Below, one piece after another: positions 19,448 through 31,683 of a stretch of 64,000 nucleotides of DNA. The stretch lies in contig JAAOOA010001148.1 of the NCBI GenBank assembly GCA_012861695.1, positions 62,001 to 126,000 of the forward strand. Reading direction: 5' to 3'. Numbering within the stretch: position 1 is the stretch's first letter; every line of letters begins with the position of its first letter. The position numbers were made by a program, and so were the translations under genes. The stretch is from Trematomus loennbergii (Eukaryota > Chordata > Actinopteri > Perciformes > Nototheniidae). A model generated the notes under the pieces. The model saw nothing but the letters and a program-made list of their open reading frames with translations. It was not told the origin of the DNA and searched no databases.

Positions 19448-20075
19448 ATACACTGTAAAAAAATATCCTAATTTTACAGGAAATAATTATTTTTTTATAG
19501 TAATTATGTTTTTTTAAATAACTTGCAAAATCCCGTAAAATTATAGATATGAACTATAAATTAACAACCCAAAACATTATTTTAAGTATTTTGACAACAA
19601 CAAATACATTTATTTCATTTTTTTTTTAAAGTAAATTTACTATATCATATTTACAGTATTTTTGCACTTTCAGAAAATACATGCAGATGTATGTAAAATA
19701 AAAATTATCTGCAATTAAATATGTAACTCCTCGTAATATAAAAGTGTATTACTATTATAAGACTTTAAGATATTTCTTTGTAATTTTAAGGTACCTACAC
19801 ATGAAACCAGTGGCGTCGCCTGGCCTGGGCATCCAGGGCTTTAGCCCCGAATGTTTTTTCTGTAGCCCCGGACAATTCTCCCTCAATAATATATACATTA
19901 ACCGGCTTTACGTGAACCTCATCATGACACAAGAGAGGACGGCAGCACTGTAATTTCCCGTGTTCAGTGAATGCAACAGAGGCATGACACCAGACCAATC
20001 AGAGAGTTGCATGGAAATAAACGTGTGCTTGTGTCATTCAAGCTCGGCTCTGTGTGTGTGGCAATAGCGCATTAA

Positions 20076-21800
20076 GGCCCAATCCCAAAACGCCTTACAC
20101 CCTACCCCTACACACTACCCCTCCGTTTGCGCTGTTCGCGCGGAGGGTCCGCCACATTAAGGCCCCGGCTCCACGAGGACAAATACGGCAAAACGCATCG
20201 GAGTAACGCAAATGCAACCACAAAAAACCTTCCGTCCCCACGCAATATACACCGGATTGTGTCAAGCTCCACGAGACGGCTCCGTTTACATCCAAACGCT
20301 GGAAAAGCTGCAGTACATATGCTGAACCTGTACGTGGCGCTGTAACTTCCTCCACAAAAGCAGCAACTTCCTCCACAAAAGCAGCGAAGAAGAATGGTTG
20401 TCATGGCTGCCCTTCTGTTTATTCCATGGGTGGGTGGGGGCCGAGGGATCCGCGCAGTTTTTCGCCGGTCAACGTGTTTAAATCTTCCGGACAAAATTAT
20501 AAAAGTGCCGGTCAAAGGTCTTCATTGTTATTTATTGAGCTTTAAAACAAATGAATAACGACGATATCATGATATATAATCATCAAATACACGGAGCCTA
20601 TCTCTTTTTCCTCTCTTCTCACAGCGTCAGTGTCTGTCTCATGCAGCAGCTGATCCTGTAATGATGACTCGACAGTAAAAAGAAACATATTTCTAACTAG
20701 TTTAGGTAGTTTGAGAGGTAATTAAAATAGCTAAGGGTGATGATCTGACTTGAAGTGTGTGTTTTGCTCCCGCTGCATCACAGCGGCAGGAGCTGCGTGT
20801 CTCCGTCCTGTCAGATTAGACTTCACTCGCGTTTATGTCCATATCGAGATAAAGATAAATAATCTGAATTCAAGGAGGAGCTCCTGTAGATGTTGCACAA
20901 AGAACTGTAGCATGGTCAGTAGCGACTGGAGCACGATAGCAACCCTGCGGGGGAGAGGCGGGGCTATGAAAACGAATTACCGTATAGGCGACTCCACGGC
21001 CCCGTTGGACCCCCAGAGCGCTCTGTTCCCAGATCTATCCACCTTTGGACCCGTTGTCGTTTGCGGGGTCTGTTTCTACGTTTCCCTTACGGCGTCGTGG
21101 AGCTTAGAGGGCTATACGCATGAGAAATATGCGGATTCAACCAGTTTTCGTCCTCGTGGAGCCGGGGCCTAAGTGCTGTTCCAAACCAACGAGTGTGGAG
21201 AGGTGTGGAAGGGGAGTGGGCTATCAAGCCCTCAAACAGCGAGTCTGCATCGGTGCTGACTTGAGACCGGTCTCTACCTGACCGGAGTCACGCTGTGTGT
21301 GTCCGTCAGGAAACACGCTGTTTACAAACAGTTCCAGCAAACATCCACTGATAAATTGCGATGTTAACAACCTCATGATAACCTCATTTTTTTAACTTAG
21401 GATCATACCTGTGTTTAGTCTAGAAAAAGGTAAATGTGTGCATTTTATTATAAAGTTGTGTATATTTACAGACTGTTGCAAAAACTAAGAAGCTTATAAA
21501 CATCAGGTTTAAAACTAAAAGAGCTTTACAAAAAAGTAACACAATGAAAGATGTTTGGAGTTTTATTTGAGTTCTTAATTTACATTTTTTGTCTAAGAGA
21601 TGCTGATTTGAAACCGTTGTTACATACAGTTACGGCATTTCCTGTTTCTGCCGGAGAGAGGGGAGTTTGTCCCAAAGCTTGCCGCTGTATTTACCCTCCA
21701 TCTGACAGGAGGGAGCCTCGTTGAGCTGCGAGTGTGGCTACAGACGGAGTTCCCTCCGCCACGGAGGGGTAGGGTCGAGGGAGTGGTTTGGGATTGGGCC
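20076..21800. mobile_element. Nested MITE-like element with GGCCCAATCCCAAA ends
   Basis: The left end GGCCCAATCCCAAAACGCC and, in reverse, the right end GGCCCAATCCCAAACCACTC form inverted termini, bordered by TAA on the left and TTA on the right. It lies wholly inside the hAT-like element. The frames within are not convincing genes. Confidence 0.65.
20161..21169. mobile_element. Innermost Harbinger-like element, TAA target duplication
   Basis: Perfect inverted termini GGCCCCGGCTCCACGAGGAC (20161 onward; reverse copy ends 21169) are flanked by TAA at 20158-20160 and 21170-21172. A 3-bp TWA duplication is typical of PIF/Harbinger elements. No transposase is found. The frame at 20750-21172 ends in the terminal repeat and is probably not a gene. 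Confidence 0.75.
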
Positions 21801-22554
21801 TTAGAGGGGGAGGGAGGGAGGGAGGGACCGGTGCCAGCATGGACTGTGTTGTTAGCATCTGGTTAGCTAGCTGCACTAACGGACATAAAGGAGCTGTTTG
21901 TTCCACAAGAAGCTGGAGGAGAGTCCTCTCCTCTCAGACTGAGAGACTCAGGTGAGCTAAAGGACTCTCTGAGTGTTTAGATAGTTAACTTTAGTCTAAG
22001 TTATCTCAGTGGGTCTCAAACGGTTTGGTCACAATTATTCAAAAGATTATTTCCGCGGCACACCTTCATATGATCATTATAGTTAAAAAAAAAAAGAGAA
22101 TAAAGGAAAAAACAGTTATGAAATACTATATGGCAGTAAAACAAGAATAGAGTTTAAAAGGGGAGTGATTAGTAAAATATCCATAAAGAAAAAGTACATC
22201 TGTTTACAGTTCTGCTTCATATGGGTGTTGAGAGAGGTATCCATAGATCTCTTCATTTTGCTCTCAAAGTGCACCAGATTGATGCATATAACTTCAATAT
22301 TTAAAAAAAAATCTTCCCGGGGGAGCATCCCCCCGGAACCCCCTAGAGGAGGTGAGCCCCCACTCATAAAAAATACCACTTTACCCCTGCCTATATGCCG
22401 TGAGCTGATTATCGAGCCTTCATTGTAACAGTCGCGGGTGTACTGTGTGTGGCGTGTGGGGAGTGTTGCAGTGAAAAATGCCACTGTAGTGCCGCCGCCA
22501 CTGTGGGCTAAGCCCCGAATGTTTTCAGGTCCAGGCGACGCCCCTGCATGAAAC

Positions 22555-23000
22555 TGTAAAAAAAAAGTGTCAAACATTTTTACATAAATAATTTTCTCAA
22601 TATTCGATTGAATCCACCACAAACACAAAATATCCAATGTTGAAACAAAAGTAAAAATAAATATGTTTTCATGAAATTCCTAACTTACTATATTGTAAAC
22701 ATCTACAGTTGACAATATCATTAAAAAAAAAAAAAATCATAGAAAGTGGAGAAATCTCTGCAGGGAGGACCAAGGTTTAAAACACACACTGTTATTTACT
22801 CAACAATAAGTCACAGTTATCCTTATTTTATTTATGTGTTATGTTGCTGTGTTTTTTTTCCCATTGGTCAATATACAGTAATAAGGGTTAGTTATAGTCT
22901 TACATGCAGTATAATGTATGGTTTTCGGATTCTGGCCGACAGCCAGAACTACGGCACTTGAAATGGAATTCAGCCATAACACGGCAGACAAGTCAGGCAT
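22555..23000. other. AT-rich DNA without a recognisable gene
   Basis: Poly-A/T runs and no open frame with credible composition. The frame at 22746-22961 is not supported by any motif. Confidence 0.5.
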
Positions 23001-23236
23001 GTTTGGAATGAGTCCACAACACTCCTGATTGGTTAATATAAACGTCATCGAAGAAACCTGCCAATGAGAACTGTCTGCGCCTGTCGTTCACATTTGAAAC
23101 ATCCACGTCAGTTTGAGCGGGTCTCCTGTATTTCTGCTGCAGGAGTTTATGGATTAATATCGGGATCGTTTTACATCTACACGTTAAATATGAGCATCGG
23201 GACGTCGTCAACAAAGAACAGAAGACTTGAGATCTG
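23001..23236 (+). promoter_or_regulatory. Possible promoter and first exon (MSIGTSSTKN start)
   Basis: A locally CpG-richer stretch contains a CCAAT-like box (CTGCCAATGAGAAC) and ends in an ATG frame of 15 codons plus two bases (23190-23236), followed by the GTGAGT donor. Joining straight to the candidate exon at 25477 would create a stop, so either another exon intervenes, a base is wrong, or this exon is unrelated. Confidence 0.25.
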
Positions 23237-23691
23237 GTGAGTCCTGCGACTGTAATGGAGTTAAACATGTATTTAGAATATCCTTAGTTTGTGAATGTTT
23301 TATTTTTTATTTAAGGTTATGTTTCTTCTTCTGGTTAGCTGAGTTTCTTCCCGTTATGATTAATAGGTTGTTAAATGTTAAGAAGCCCTGAGATGCTGTT
23401 TCTTGCAAGATGTTGCGCCCGGGCTTAACAGGTGGCAGCTAACATTAGTTTACAGCTTATTGCAATGCTGCTGCGCCACCCTCTCGTCTCCAACACGGGA
23501 TAATTACACATAAACATGCAGCGGGGTGTCACAGTGTTGTCGCCAAGTTTATTGTAAAGTTTCACAGCTTTCTTACAGCGGAATCCAGTTAGTTAATGTT
23601 CAGTTATAGTTATAGTTATGTTCTAGTTACAGCTAGCATAGCATAAACGGCTAACCGCTAACGTTTAGCTAACTTGCTAGTTAGCTCTGCT

Positions 23692-24430
23692 CTATATATT
23701 ACAAGCTAACATGACTAGCTAATGTCACACTGTGAACTAAAATAGTTTTTGTATTACTACATCATACATGCTTGGTCCAAATCACTGCTAAAATTATAGT
23801 ATGTATTTTTTTACATGTAACAAATACATGTAAAAAGGACTGTATCCTTGGATTTCACAGCATTTAACTATTATTTCACAATAAAATACTGCAATCAAAA
23901 TCCTCTGTAATATCACAACAACATTGTAAACATTGCAAGGATTTCACAGCATTTAAGAGTATCATATTACAGAGAAATATTGTAATAAAAAGCCCCTGTA
24001 ATATCACAACAATATTGTAAACATTGCAAGGATTTCACAGCATTTAAGAGTATCATATTACAGAGAAATATTGTATATATATTACAAGCTAACATGACTA
24101 GCTAATGTCACACTGTAAACTAAAATAGTTTTTGTATTACTACATCATACATGCTTGGTCCAAATCACTGCTAAAATTATAGTATGTATTTTTTTACATG
24201 TAACAAATACATGTAAAAAGGACTGTATCCTTGGATTTCACAGCATTTAACTATTATTTCACAATAAAATACTGCAATCAAAATCCTCTGTAATATCACA
24301 ACAACATTGTAAACATTGCAAGGATTTCACAGCAGTAGTGAACTACTACACACTGTGAACTAAAATAGTTTTTGTATTACTACATCATACATGCTTGGTC
24401 CAAATCACTGCTAAAATTATAGTATGTATT
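23692..24430 (+). repeat. Tandem duplication, about 380-bp unit (two copies plus a partial third)
   Basis: The unit begins TATATATTACAAGCTAACATG and includes ACTACATCATACATGCTTGG, then CACAGCATTT-type repeats. The second unit starts near 24070 and a partial third starts near 24345. The units are very similar, so the duplication is recent. No gene is seen. Confidence 0.8.
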
Positions 24431-24666
24431 TTTTTTGCATTTTTATCACACTTGGCCTAAACTATTTTAGTTCATCATTTAAGAACGGGAGAATGAAAAT
24501 AATGATTTGTGGTAATCAAAAACAAGGCATTTAATTAATACTTTGAATATTAATGACTAAAGGAATAGATTTGAAAATGTATAGTAAAGAAACACTCAGC
24601 CATGCATGAAATAACATAGCAAAATAATACGGATCATTTTTTACCCATGTTGTGAAGTGTAGTGAT

Positions 24667-25245
24667 TAGGGATGTCCCGATAACCTTTTTTTGCTCCCGA
24701 TCCGATTCCGATCATTTGATTTTGACAATCTGCCGATACCAATTTTTCCCGATCCGATCTTTATGCAATGCATTAAGAGAAAAAAGCGGAACCTCCGCCT
24801 TGCAAACATTGCATCTGGCTGTTACACTGCCTTCGCTTTCAATTTTATAATACTTCCAAACTCCTGACATTTTCTCTGTCCCGACTCCCGAGTCACCAGC
24901 TGAACGTAGCCTCTTGTTAGCTTACTGCTACTATTAGACACTGCGCCCTGCCCACGGTCTGCCAGATTTGAGAGAAATAAGCAACCAGGTCTATGAAAAC
25001 AAGCTCAAAAGAAGCAACACATACATGATGTTGTGTAATTTTCAACCAAAACTAAGGCCTCAGGATGACTTTAAGACGTGAACATGGTCATTTTTGTATT
25101 GTAACATTAAATTAAAAAAAAGATTTTATAAAAAAAAAAAAAAAAAAATTCCCGATCCCCGATTTTTTTCTCCCGATTCCGATCTTTTGAAAATCACGTG
25201 ATCGGCTCCGATCCCCGATCACGTGATCGGATCGGGACATCTCTA
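24667..25245. mobile_element. hAT-like MITE, TAGGGATGTCCCGAT ends, 8-bp target duplication
   Basis: The left end TAGGGATGTCCCGATAAC and the right end GATCGGGACATCTCTA are inverted, with GTAGTGAT at 24659-24666 and 25246-25253. The interior has repeated CCCGATCCGAT words. This is a common fish non-autonomous hAT type. It has no coding capacity. Confidence 0.85.
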
Positions 25246-25476
25246 GTAGTGATACAAACATGATTTGTATTCAAAAAGTAAGAAAGGAAAAATTAAAATT
25301 TGGTGTTGATCCAAAACAGGTTAATTGAGGAATACCTGGAATCCTGAATGATTAAAGTAATTTATTGCAAAGATATTTACAATTAAAACTAATTCGGGTC
25401 ACTTTTGACGCATGTTGGTTGTATGTTGTGTAACAAAGGGTTAACATGACAGCTGTGATGTTCACTCTTTTGACAG

Positions 25477-25619
25477 AGCACCAGTGGACAGTAAAGACTA
25501 TGGAAGAGAAGATGTGATGGCTGTGTGGAAAGCTGCTGACGCCAGCCTGTGTTCCTCATCAGTTTCTCCAGGCAGCACCCAGCTATTCTTCCATCTTGCA
25601 GATGAAAAGACTTTGATAT
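25477..25619 (+). CDS. Candidate internal exon of an unrecognised gene
   Basis: The exon lies between a CTCTTTTGACAG acceptor and a GTGAGT donor and is open in one frame (SAPVDSKDYGREDVM... ending LADEKTLI). It ends in phase 1 and joins in frame with the candidate exon at 33717. Composition is normal for coding sequence. The 8-kb intron between them now holds a foldback element and an LTR element. No family is recognised. It could be a host gene or a transposon-encoded gene of the surrounding composite. Confidence 0.4.
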
Positions 25620-25760
25620 GTGAGTAATAACTTGTGTCTAACATAATATTCAATGTGGTTTAGTAAAGTATTTAAAAATACCCCACATTGTACATGTACA
25701 GGACAATCAGACCTTTTTCAACAAAGATCATCACACTACGGTGGCCCGGAAGTGCAAGAC

Positions 25761-26212
25761 ACCACAGCATTTCAGAAAACACAACAGCATTTCAGAAAAC
25801 ACCGCAGCATTTCAGAAAACGCTACAGCATTTCAGAAAACACCGCAGCATTTCAGAAAACGCTACAGCATTTCAGAAAACGCAACAGCATTTCACAAAAC
25901 ACAACAGCATTTCACAAAACACCGCAGCATTTCAGAAAACACCACAGCATTTCACAAAACACCACAGCATTTCAGAAAACACCACAGCATTTCACAAACA
26001 CCACAGCATTTCAGAAAACGCCACAGCATTTCACAAAACGCCGCAGCATTTCACAAAACACAACAGCATTTCAGAAAACACCACAGCATTTCACAAAACA
26101 CCACAGCATTTCAGAAAACACACAGCATTTCACAAAACACCACAGCATTTCAGAAAACGCCACAGCATTTCACAAAACGCCGCAGCATTTCACAAAACAC
26201 AACAGCATTTCA
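25761..26212 (+). repeat. 20-bp satellite ACAGCATTTCAGAAAACACC, left array
   Basis: About 22 units, some with CACAAAAC in place of CAGAAAAC. Because 20 is not a multiple of three, all three frames cycle through the same His/Ser/Phe/Thr/Lys-rich pattern. The long frames here are by-products. Confidence 0.95.
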
Positions 26213-27182
26213 CATTGGACGGAAAGGGTATTCCTTTAGGGAGAACACTTCTTGTTTGTGATTGGACAGAGCCAGCCAGAGAAGCACTGCTGTGATTGGT
26301 TGTTTTTGCTGCCAGTCAAGAAATGACACTTCGTGATCGGTCAGCACCCGACAGCGCAACATGTCCCAACACATCAACCGTTAGCTGTTAGCACACACTC
26401 AGAGCTCACAGCTCCTCATATCTGTTCAGAAACTGGACAAAAGTTAAACAAGTACAAACCACAGACTGTATATGTCATGGCGAATACAGTCGCTGCTTTA
26501 TTTATGTCTGTATGACGCTGTTGTGAGTGTGGACGGAGCAGCTACAGGTTAGTTTAGCCTGATCGATCCGCCCCCTCTCCAGCACGTCTTGTTTGAATGA
26601 CAGGAGTAAACACTGACAGCTGCGGTGAAACTCGAGCGATTAGAGCGATGCGAATATTGGGTAGTCTACCATAGTATTTACATGGAGATAAGCCCCTTAA
26701 AAACCATGAATTAATAAAGCATTAAATCATGGTTTTTTTGCATCGCTCTAATCGCTCGAGTTTCACCGTAGCTGTCAGTGTTTACTCCTGTCATTCAAAC
26801 AAGACGTGCTGGAGAGGGGCGGATCGATCAGGCTAAACTAACCTGTAGCTGCTCCGTCCACACTCACAACAGCGTCATACAGACATAAATAAAGCAGCGA
26901 CTGTATTCACCATGACATAGACAGTCTGTGGTTTGTACTTGTTTAACTTTTGTCCAGTTTCTGAACAGATATGAGGAGCTGTGAGCTCTGAGTGTGTGCT
27001 AACAGCTAACGGTTGATGTGTTGGGACATGTTGCGCTGTCGGGTGCTGACCGATCACGAAGCGTCATTTCTTGACTGGCAGCAAAAACAACCAATCACAG
27101 CAGTGCTTCTCTGGCTGGCTCTGTCCAATCACAAACAAGAAGTGTTCTCCCTAAAGGAATACCCTTTCCGTCCAAAGTGAAA
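26213..27182. repeat. Core inverted repeat of the foldback element
   Basis: The arms begin GGAAAGGGTATTCCTTTAGG and run through CAGTCAAGAAATGACACTTC and GAGTGTGGACGGAGCAGC to GCGATTAGAGCGATGC. The central spacer is about 26650-26735. A 160-bp part (26370-26530) is shared with the MITE at 62913-63687. No credible gene is seen; matching 60-codon frames on both strands reflect the inverted repeat. Confidence 0.85.
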
Positions 27183-30100
27183 TGCTGTGGTGTTTCTGAA
27201 ATGCTGTTGTGTTTTCTGAAATGCTGTAGTGTTTTCTGAAATGCTGTAGCGTTTTGTGAAATGCTGTTGTGTTTTGTGAAATGCTGTTGTGTTTTCTGAA
27301 ATGCTGTTGTGTTTTCTGAAATGCTGTTGTGTTTTCTGAAATGCTGTGGTGTTTTGTGAAATGCTGTTGTTTTCTGAAATGCTGTTGTGTTTTCTGAAAT
27401 GCTGTTGTGTTTTCTGAAATGCTGTGGTGTTTTCTGAAATGCTGTAGTGTTTTCTGAAATGCTGTGGTGTTTTCTGAAATGCTGTTGTGTTTTCTGAAAT
27501 GGTGTGGTGTTTTCTGAAATGCTGTTGTGTTTTCTGAAATGGTGTTGTGTTCTGAAATGATGTGGTGTTTTCTGAAATGGTGTTGTGTTTTCTGAAATGG
27601 TGTAGTGTTTTCTGAAATGCTGTTGTGTTTTCTGAAATGGTGTTGTGTTTTCTGAAATGCTGTAGTGTTTTCTGAAATGCTGTTGGTTTTCTGAAATGCT
27701 GTTATGTTTTCTGAAATGGTGTTGTGTTTTCTGAAATGCTGTGGTGTTTTCTGAAATGCTGTGGTGTTTTCTGAAATGCTGTTGTGTTCTCTGAAATGCT
27801 GTTGTGTTTTCTGAAATGCTGTTGTGTTTTCTGAAATGCTGTGGTGTTTTCTGAAATGCTGTTGTGTTTTCTGAAATGGTGTAGCGTTTTCTGAAATGCT
27901 GTGGTGTTTTCTGAAATGCTGTGGTGTTTTCTGAAATGCTGTGGTGTTTGTGAAATGTTGTGTTTTCTGAAATGGTGTTGTGTTTTCTGAAATGGTGTAG
28001 TGTTTTAAAATGCTGTGGTGTTTCTGAAATGCTGTTGTGTTTTCTGAAATGCTGTGGTGTTTTCTGAAATGCTGTTGTGTTTCTGAAATGGTGTAGCGTT
28101 TCTGAAATGCTGTGGTGTTTTCTGAAATGCTGTGGTGTTTTCTGAAATGCTGTGGTGTTTTGTGAAATGGTGTTGTGTTTTCTGAAATGGTGTTGTGTTT
28201 CTGAAATGGTGTAGTGTTTTATGAAATGCTGTGGGTTTTCTGAAATGCTGTGGTGTTTTGTGAAATGGTGTTGTGTTTTCTGAAATGCTGTGGTGTTTTC
28301 TGAAATGCTGTTGTGTTTTCTGAAATGCTGTTGTGTTTCTGAAATGGTGTGGTGTTTTCTGAAATGCTGTTGTGTTTTCTGAAATGCTGTAGTGTTTTCT
28401 GAAATGCTGTAGCGTTTGTGAAATGCTGTTGTGTTTTGTGAAATGCTGTTGTGTTTCTGAAATGCTGTTGTGTTTTCTGAAATGCTGTTGTGTTTTCTGA
28501 AATGCTGTGGTGTTTTGTGAAATGCTGTTGTGTTTTCTGAAATGCTGTTGTGTTTTCTGAAATGCTGTTGTGTTTTCTGAAATGCTGTGGTGTTTTCTGA
28601 AATGCTGTAGTGTTTTCTGAAATGCTGTGGTGTTTTCTGAAATGCTGTTGTGTTTTCTGAAATGGTGTGGTGTTTTCTGAAATGCTGTTGTGTTTTCTGA
28701 AATGTGTGTTGTGTTTTCTGAAATGCTGTGGTGTTTTCTGAAATGGTGTTGTGTTTTCTGAAATGGTGTAGTGTTTTCTGAAATGCTGTTGTGTTTTCTG
28801 AAATGGTGTTGTGTTTTCTGAAATGCTGTAGTGTTTTCTGAAATGCTGTTGTGTTTTCTGAAATGCTGTTATGTTTTCTGAAATGGTGTTGTGTTTTCTG
28901 AAATGCTGTGGTGTTTTCTGAAATGCTGTGGTGTTTTCTGAAATGCTGTTGTGTTCTCTGAAATGCTGTTGTGTTTCTGAAATGCTGTTGTGTTTCTGAA
29001 ATGCTGTGGTGTTTTCTGAAATGTGTTGTGTTTTCTGAAATGGTGTAGCGTTTTCTGAAATGCTGTGTGTTTTCTGAAATGCTGTGGTGTTTTCTGAAAT
29101 GCTGTGGTGTTTTGTGAAATGGTGTTGTGTTTTCTGAAATGGTGTTGTGTTTTCTGAAATGGTGTAGTTTTATGAAATGCTGTGGTGTTTTCTGAAATGC
29201 TGTTGTGTTTTCTGAAATGCTGTGGTGTTTTCTGAAATGCTGTTGTGTTTTCTGAAATGGTGTAGCGTTTTCTGAAATGCTGTGGTGTTTTCTGAAATGC
29301 TGTGGTGTTTTCTGAAATGCTGTGGTGTTTGTGAAATGGTGTTGTGTTTTCTGAAATGGTGTTGTGTTTTCTGAAATGGTGTAGTGTTTTATGAAATGCT
29401 GTGGTGTTTCTGAAATGCTGTGGTGTTTTGTGAAATGGTGTTGTGTTTTCTGAAATGCTGTGGTGTTTTCTGAAATGCTGTTGTGTTTTCTGAAATGCTG
29501 TTGTGTTTTCTGAAATGGTGTGGTGTTTTCTGAAATGCTGTGGTGTTTTCTGAAATGCTGTGGTGTTTTCTGAAATGCTGTGGTGTTTTCTGAAATGGTG
29601 TGGTGTTTTCTGAAATGGTGTTATGTTTTCTGAAATGGTGTTATGTTTTCTGAAATGCTGTGGTGTTTTCTGAAATGGTGTTATGTTTTCTGAAATGCTG
29701 TTGTGTTTTCTGAAATGGTGTTATGTTTTCTGAAATGCTGTGGGTTTTCTGAAATGCTGTGGTGTTTTCTGAAATGGTGTAGTGTTTCTGAAATGCTGTG
29801 GTGTTTTCTGAAATGGTGTTGTGTTTTCTGAAATGCTGTTGTGTTTCTGAAATGGTGTTGTGTTTTCTGAAATGCTGTTGTGTTTTCTGAAATGGTGTAG
29901 CGTTTTCTGAAATGCTGTTGTGTTTTCTGAAATGCTGTTGTGTTTTCTGAAATGGTGTAGTGTTTTCTGAAATGGTGTTGTGTTTCTGAAATGCTGTTGT
30001 GTTTTCTGAAATGGTGTAGTGTTTTCTGAAATGCTGTTGTGTTTTCTGAAATGCTGTTGTGTTTTCTGAAATGCTGTTGTGTTTCTGAAATGGTGTAGTG

Positions 30101-30222
30101 TTTTCTGAAATGCTGTTGTGTTTTTCTGAAATGCTGTAGTGTTTTCTGAAATGCTGTTGCGTTTTCTGAAATGCTGTGGTGTTTTCTGAAATGCTGTTGC
30201 GTTTTCTGAAATGCTGTGGTGT
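27183..30222 (-). repeat. 20-bp satellite, right array (about 150 units)
   Basis: Reverse-complement units GTGTTTTCTGAAATGCTGTG with frequent variants (GGTGT, GTGAAAT, single-base losses). Higher-order repetition is visible: a block near 27440-28420 recurs near 28590-29500. The array therefore grew by duplication of multi-unit blocks. Confidence 0.95.
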
Positions 30223-30243
30223 CTTGCATTCCGGGCCACCGTA

Positions 30244-30781
30244 TCAGACAATTGTTTTGTCTTTTGAGGTACAGCCGCAGCAGAGAGTCTGAGTTTGAAG
30301 AAAACCCTACAATTGTATTCAGTGTTGTTTAATCAAATATTTACTGGTCTTGAATTTCCTCACTGGATTACAAAATGCTCGAATCTTATTGTACAGGGAC
30401 ATTATGCAGATTCATCAACTGAAGATGAAAATATAGATTCAGCGATATGTACCATTTTAAGGAAATAGACTGTTAGCGGTATTGACCGAAGCTCCGCAGC
30501 TGTAGCTAGGCGCTGCTAATGAAAACTCAAGTGCTCAATTTGTTACTTTTGCTTTTTATTAAGAATGACCAAGCATATCTTCCTCTTCGAAATCCCAGTT
30601 GTACTTCGCTAACACGCAGTGCCTGCGAGAGTGCGTTTGATTGTTCCCACCCTTACCTCATTTATGGACTAGGTCATGTTAGACAAGCAATCCAGTGGTT
30701 AGTTTTAGGGTAAGGGTTTTTTTATTTATTCACTTTAAGAGAAAGGGATTTCAGAAACAAGTCTCACAAGTTTGCCTCAAG
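30244..30781. other. Intronic DNA without a recognisable gene
   Basis: Unique-looking DNA between the foldback element and the LTR element. It holds no convincing exon and no clear repeat. Confidence 0.4.
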
Positions 30782-30786
30782 GTAAC

Positions 30787-31143
30787 TATTACGTGCCGCA
30801 GTTGGTGCATTTGTGTGAGTCTCTCTCTCCTTCTCCTGTGAGCTGCATGGATGGCAGGGGTGATCTGTGCAGCAGTGTAGTGTTTTGTTGTTGTCTACGT
30901 GGGACATGCAACTTGTAGAGGTTCTGAGTGGTGTCTTGGTTTACTGTTGTCGCTTTCTTTTGTGAGAAAGTTGTTTTGGTTGTCGTTGGTTTGCAAATTG
31001 GCTGGTGAGCCTCCTTTTCTTTTATTAATTAAAAGGTCACTTGTGGCTTTATATCTCAGTTTCCTCTCCTTTTTTCTCTCTCCTGGTCTTTTCATATGTT
31101 GTTACTTCCCTCTGGTTCCCCTAGCCCAGTAAGGAACGTAACA
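30787..31143 (+). repeat. 5' LTR
   Basis: 357 bp beginning TATTACGTGCCGCAG (the first dinucleotide has changed from TG) and ending GTAACA. It closely matches the 3' LTR, with a few single-base indels. Confidence 0.85.
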
Positions 31144-31683
31144 TGGGGGCTCGTCCAATCTTTGAGACAAAGAGTGAGTATTTGTTTGTTGTTTAGTGTT
31201 GATATTGTCTTTAGTGGTGAGCAGTAGTGTGTGTATATAAGTGTAGCATTGGCTGTGAAGTCTCTTACTGTTGAACAGCTTCCTCAGTTTAGACAGGGGA
31301 GTGTCTAGGGCTGAATCAGTCCTTCCTTCAGGCACTCATTTATTATTTTGCCTTTTTTATTTTCGGGGTAATCCTGGGTGGGGATTTAGTCCCTGTGGGG
31401 CAGGCGTTTCAGGGTTTCGGCCGCTGATGTTTGCCTTTAAAGTCCCCTCGAGCCCGGCACGCTCCAGAAGATAGGTAGGCAAGTTGTGGTAGGCAGGATC
31501 TGGGGAAGTGTTATTGGAAGAGTCGATGTTGTGTAGCATCAGATATTTTGCTGTTGAGTGAGGTGATTTAAGTGAGTTGAAAATTAGTTTGTGTGTTTTA
31601 GTATGGTCCCTTGTGTTGGGTGAGTCCTCTCATACTGGTTCTAAATTAGATGCCAGGGTAAAAGTGCGTATAGCTCGTCTTCA

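Larger units (their letters stand above)
19808..22546. mobile_element. hAT-like element with 8-bp target duplication, host of two nested elements
   Basis: The left end is CAGTGGCGTCGCCTGG and the right end, in reverse, is CAGGGGCGTCGCCTGG. Both continue into GGGCTTAGCCCCGAATG-like sequence. The flanking octamer CATGAAAC occurs at 19800-19807 and 22547-22554. CAG termini and an 8-bp duplication are hAT hallmarks. No transposase is seen, so it is non-autonomous. Its inner right part (21840-22030) is related to 120-310. Confidence 0.8.
25739..30241. mobile_element. Foldback DNA transposon with satellite-filled arms, TA target
   Basis: The termini CGGTGGCCCGGAAGTGCAAG and, in reverse, CGGTGGCCCGGAATGCAAG are flanked by TA (25737-25738, 30242-30243). 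From each end inward there is a 20-bp tandem array, then a roughly 480-bp inverted repeat that meets near 26715 with a spacer of about 90 bp. The left array is about 450 bp and the right about 3040 bp. The element lies in the intron between two candidate exons. No transposase is present. The superfamily is not certain. Confidence 0.8.

Noticed and set aside
20750..21172. 140-codon frame as a gene
   Set aside because: It lies inside the innermost MITE, runs into its terminal repeat and has no motif.
23190..25619. Direct splice of the MSIGTSS exon to the exon at 25477
   Set aside because: The junction codon would be TGA, so this pairing does not work without another exon or a base correction.
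25761..30222. CRISPR-like array
   Set aside because: The units are contiguous, with no unique spacers, and the host is a vertebrate; it is a satellite.
25653..30251. Long His/Ser/Lys/Thr-rich reading frames
   Set aside because: They come from the 20-bp satellite read in cycling frames; no real protein is indicated.
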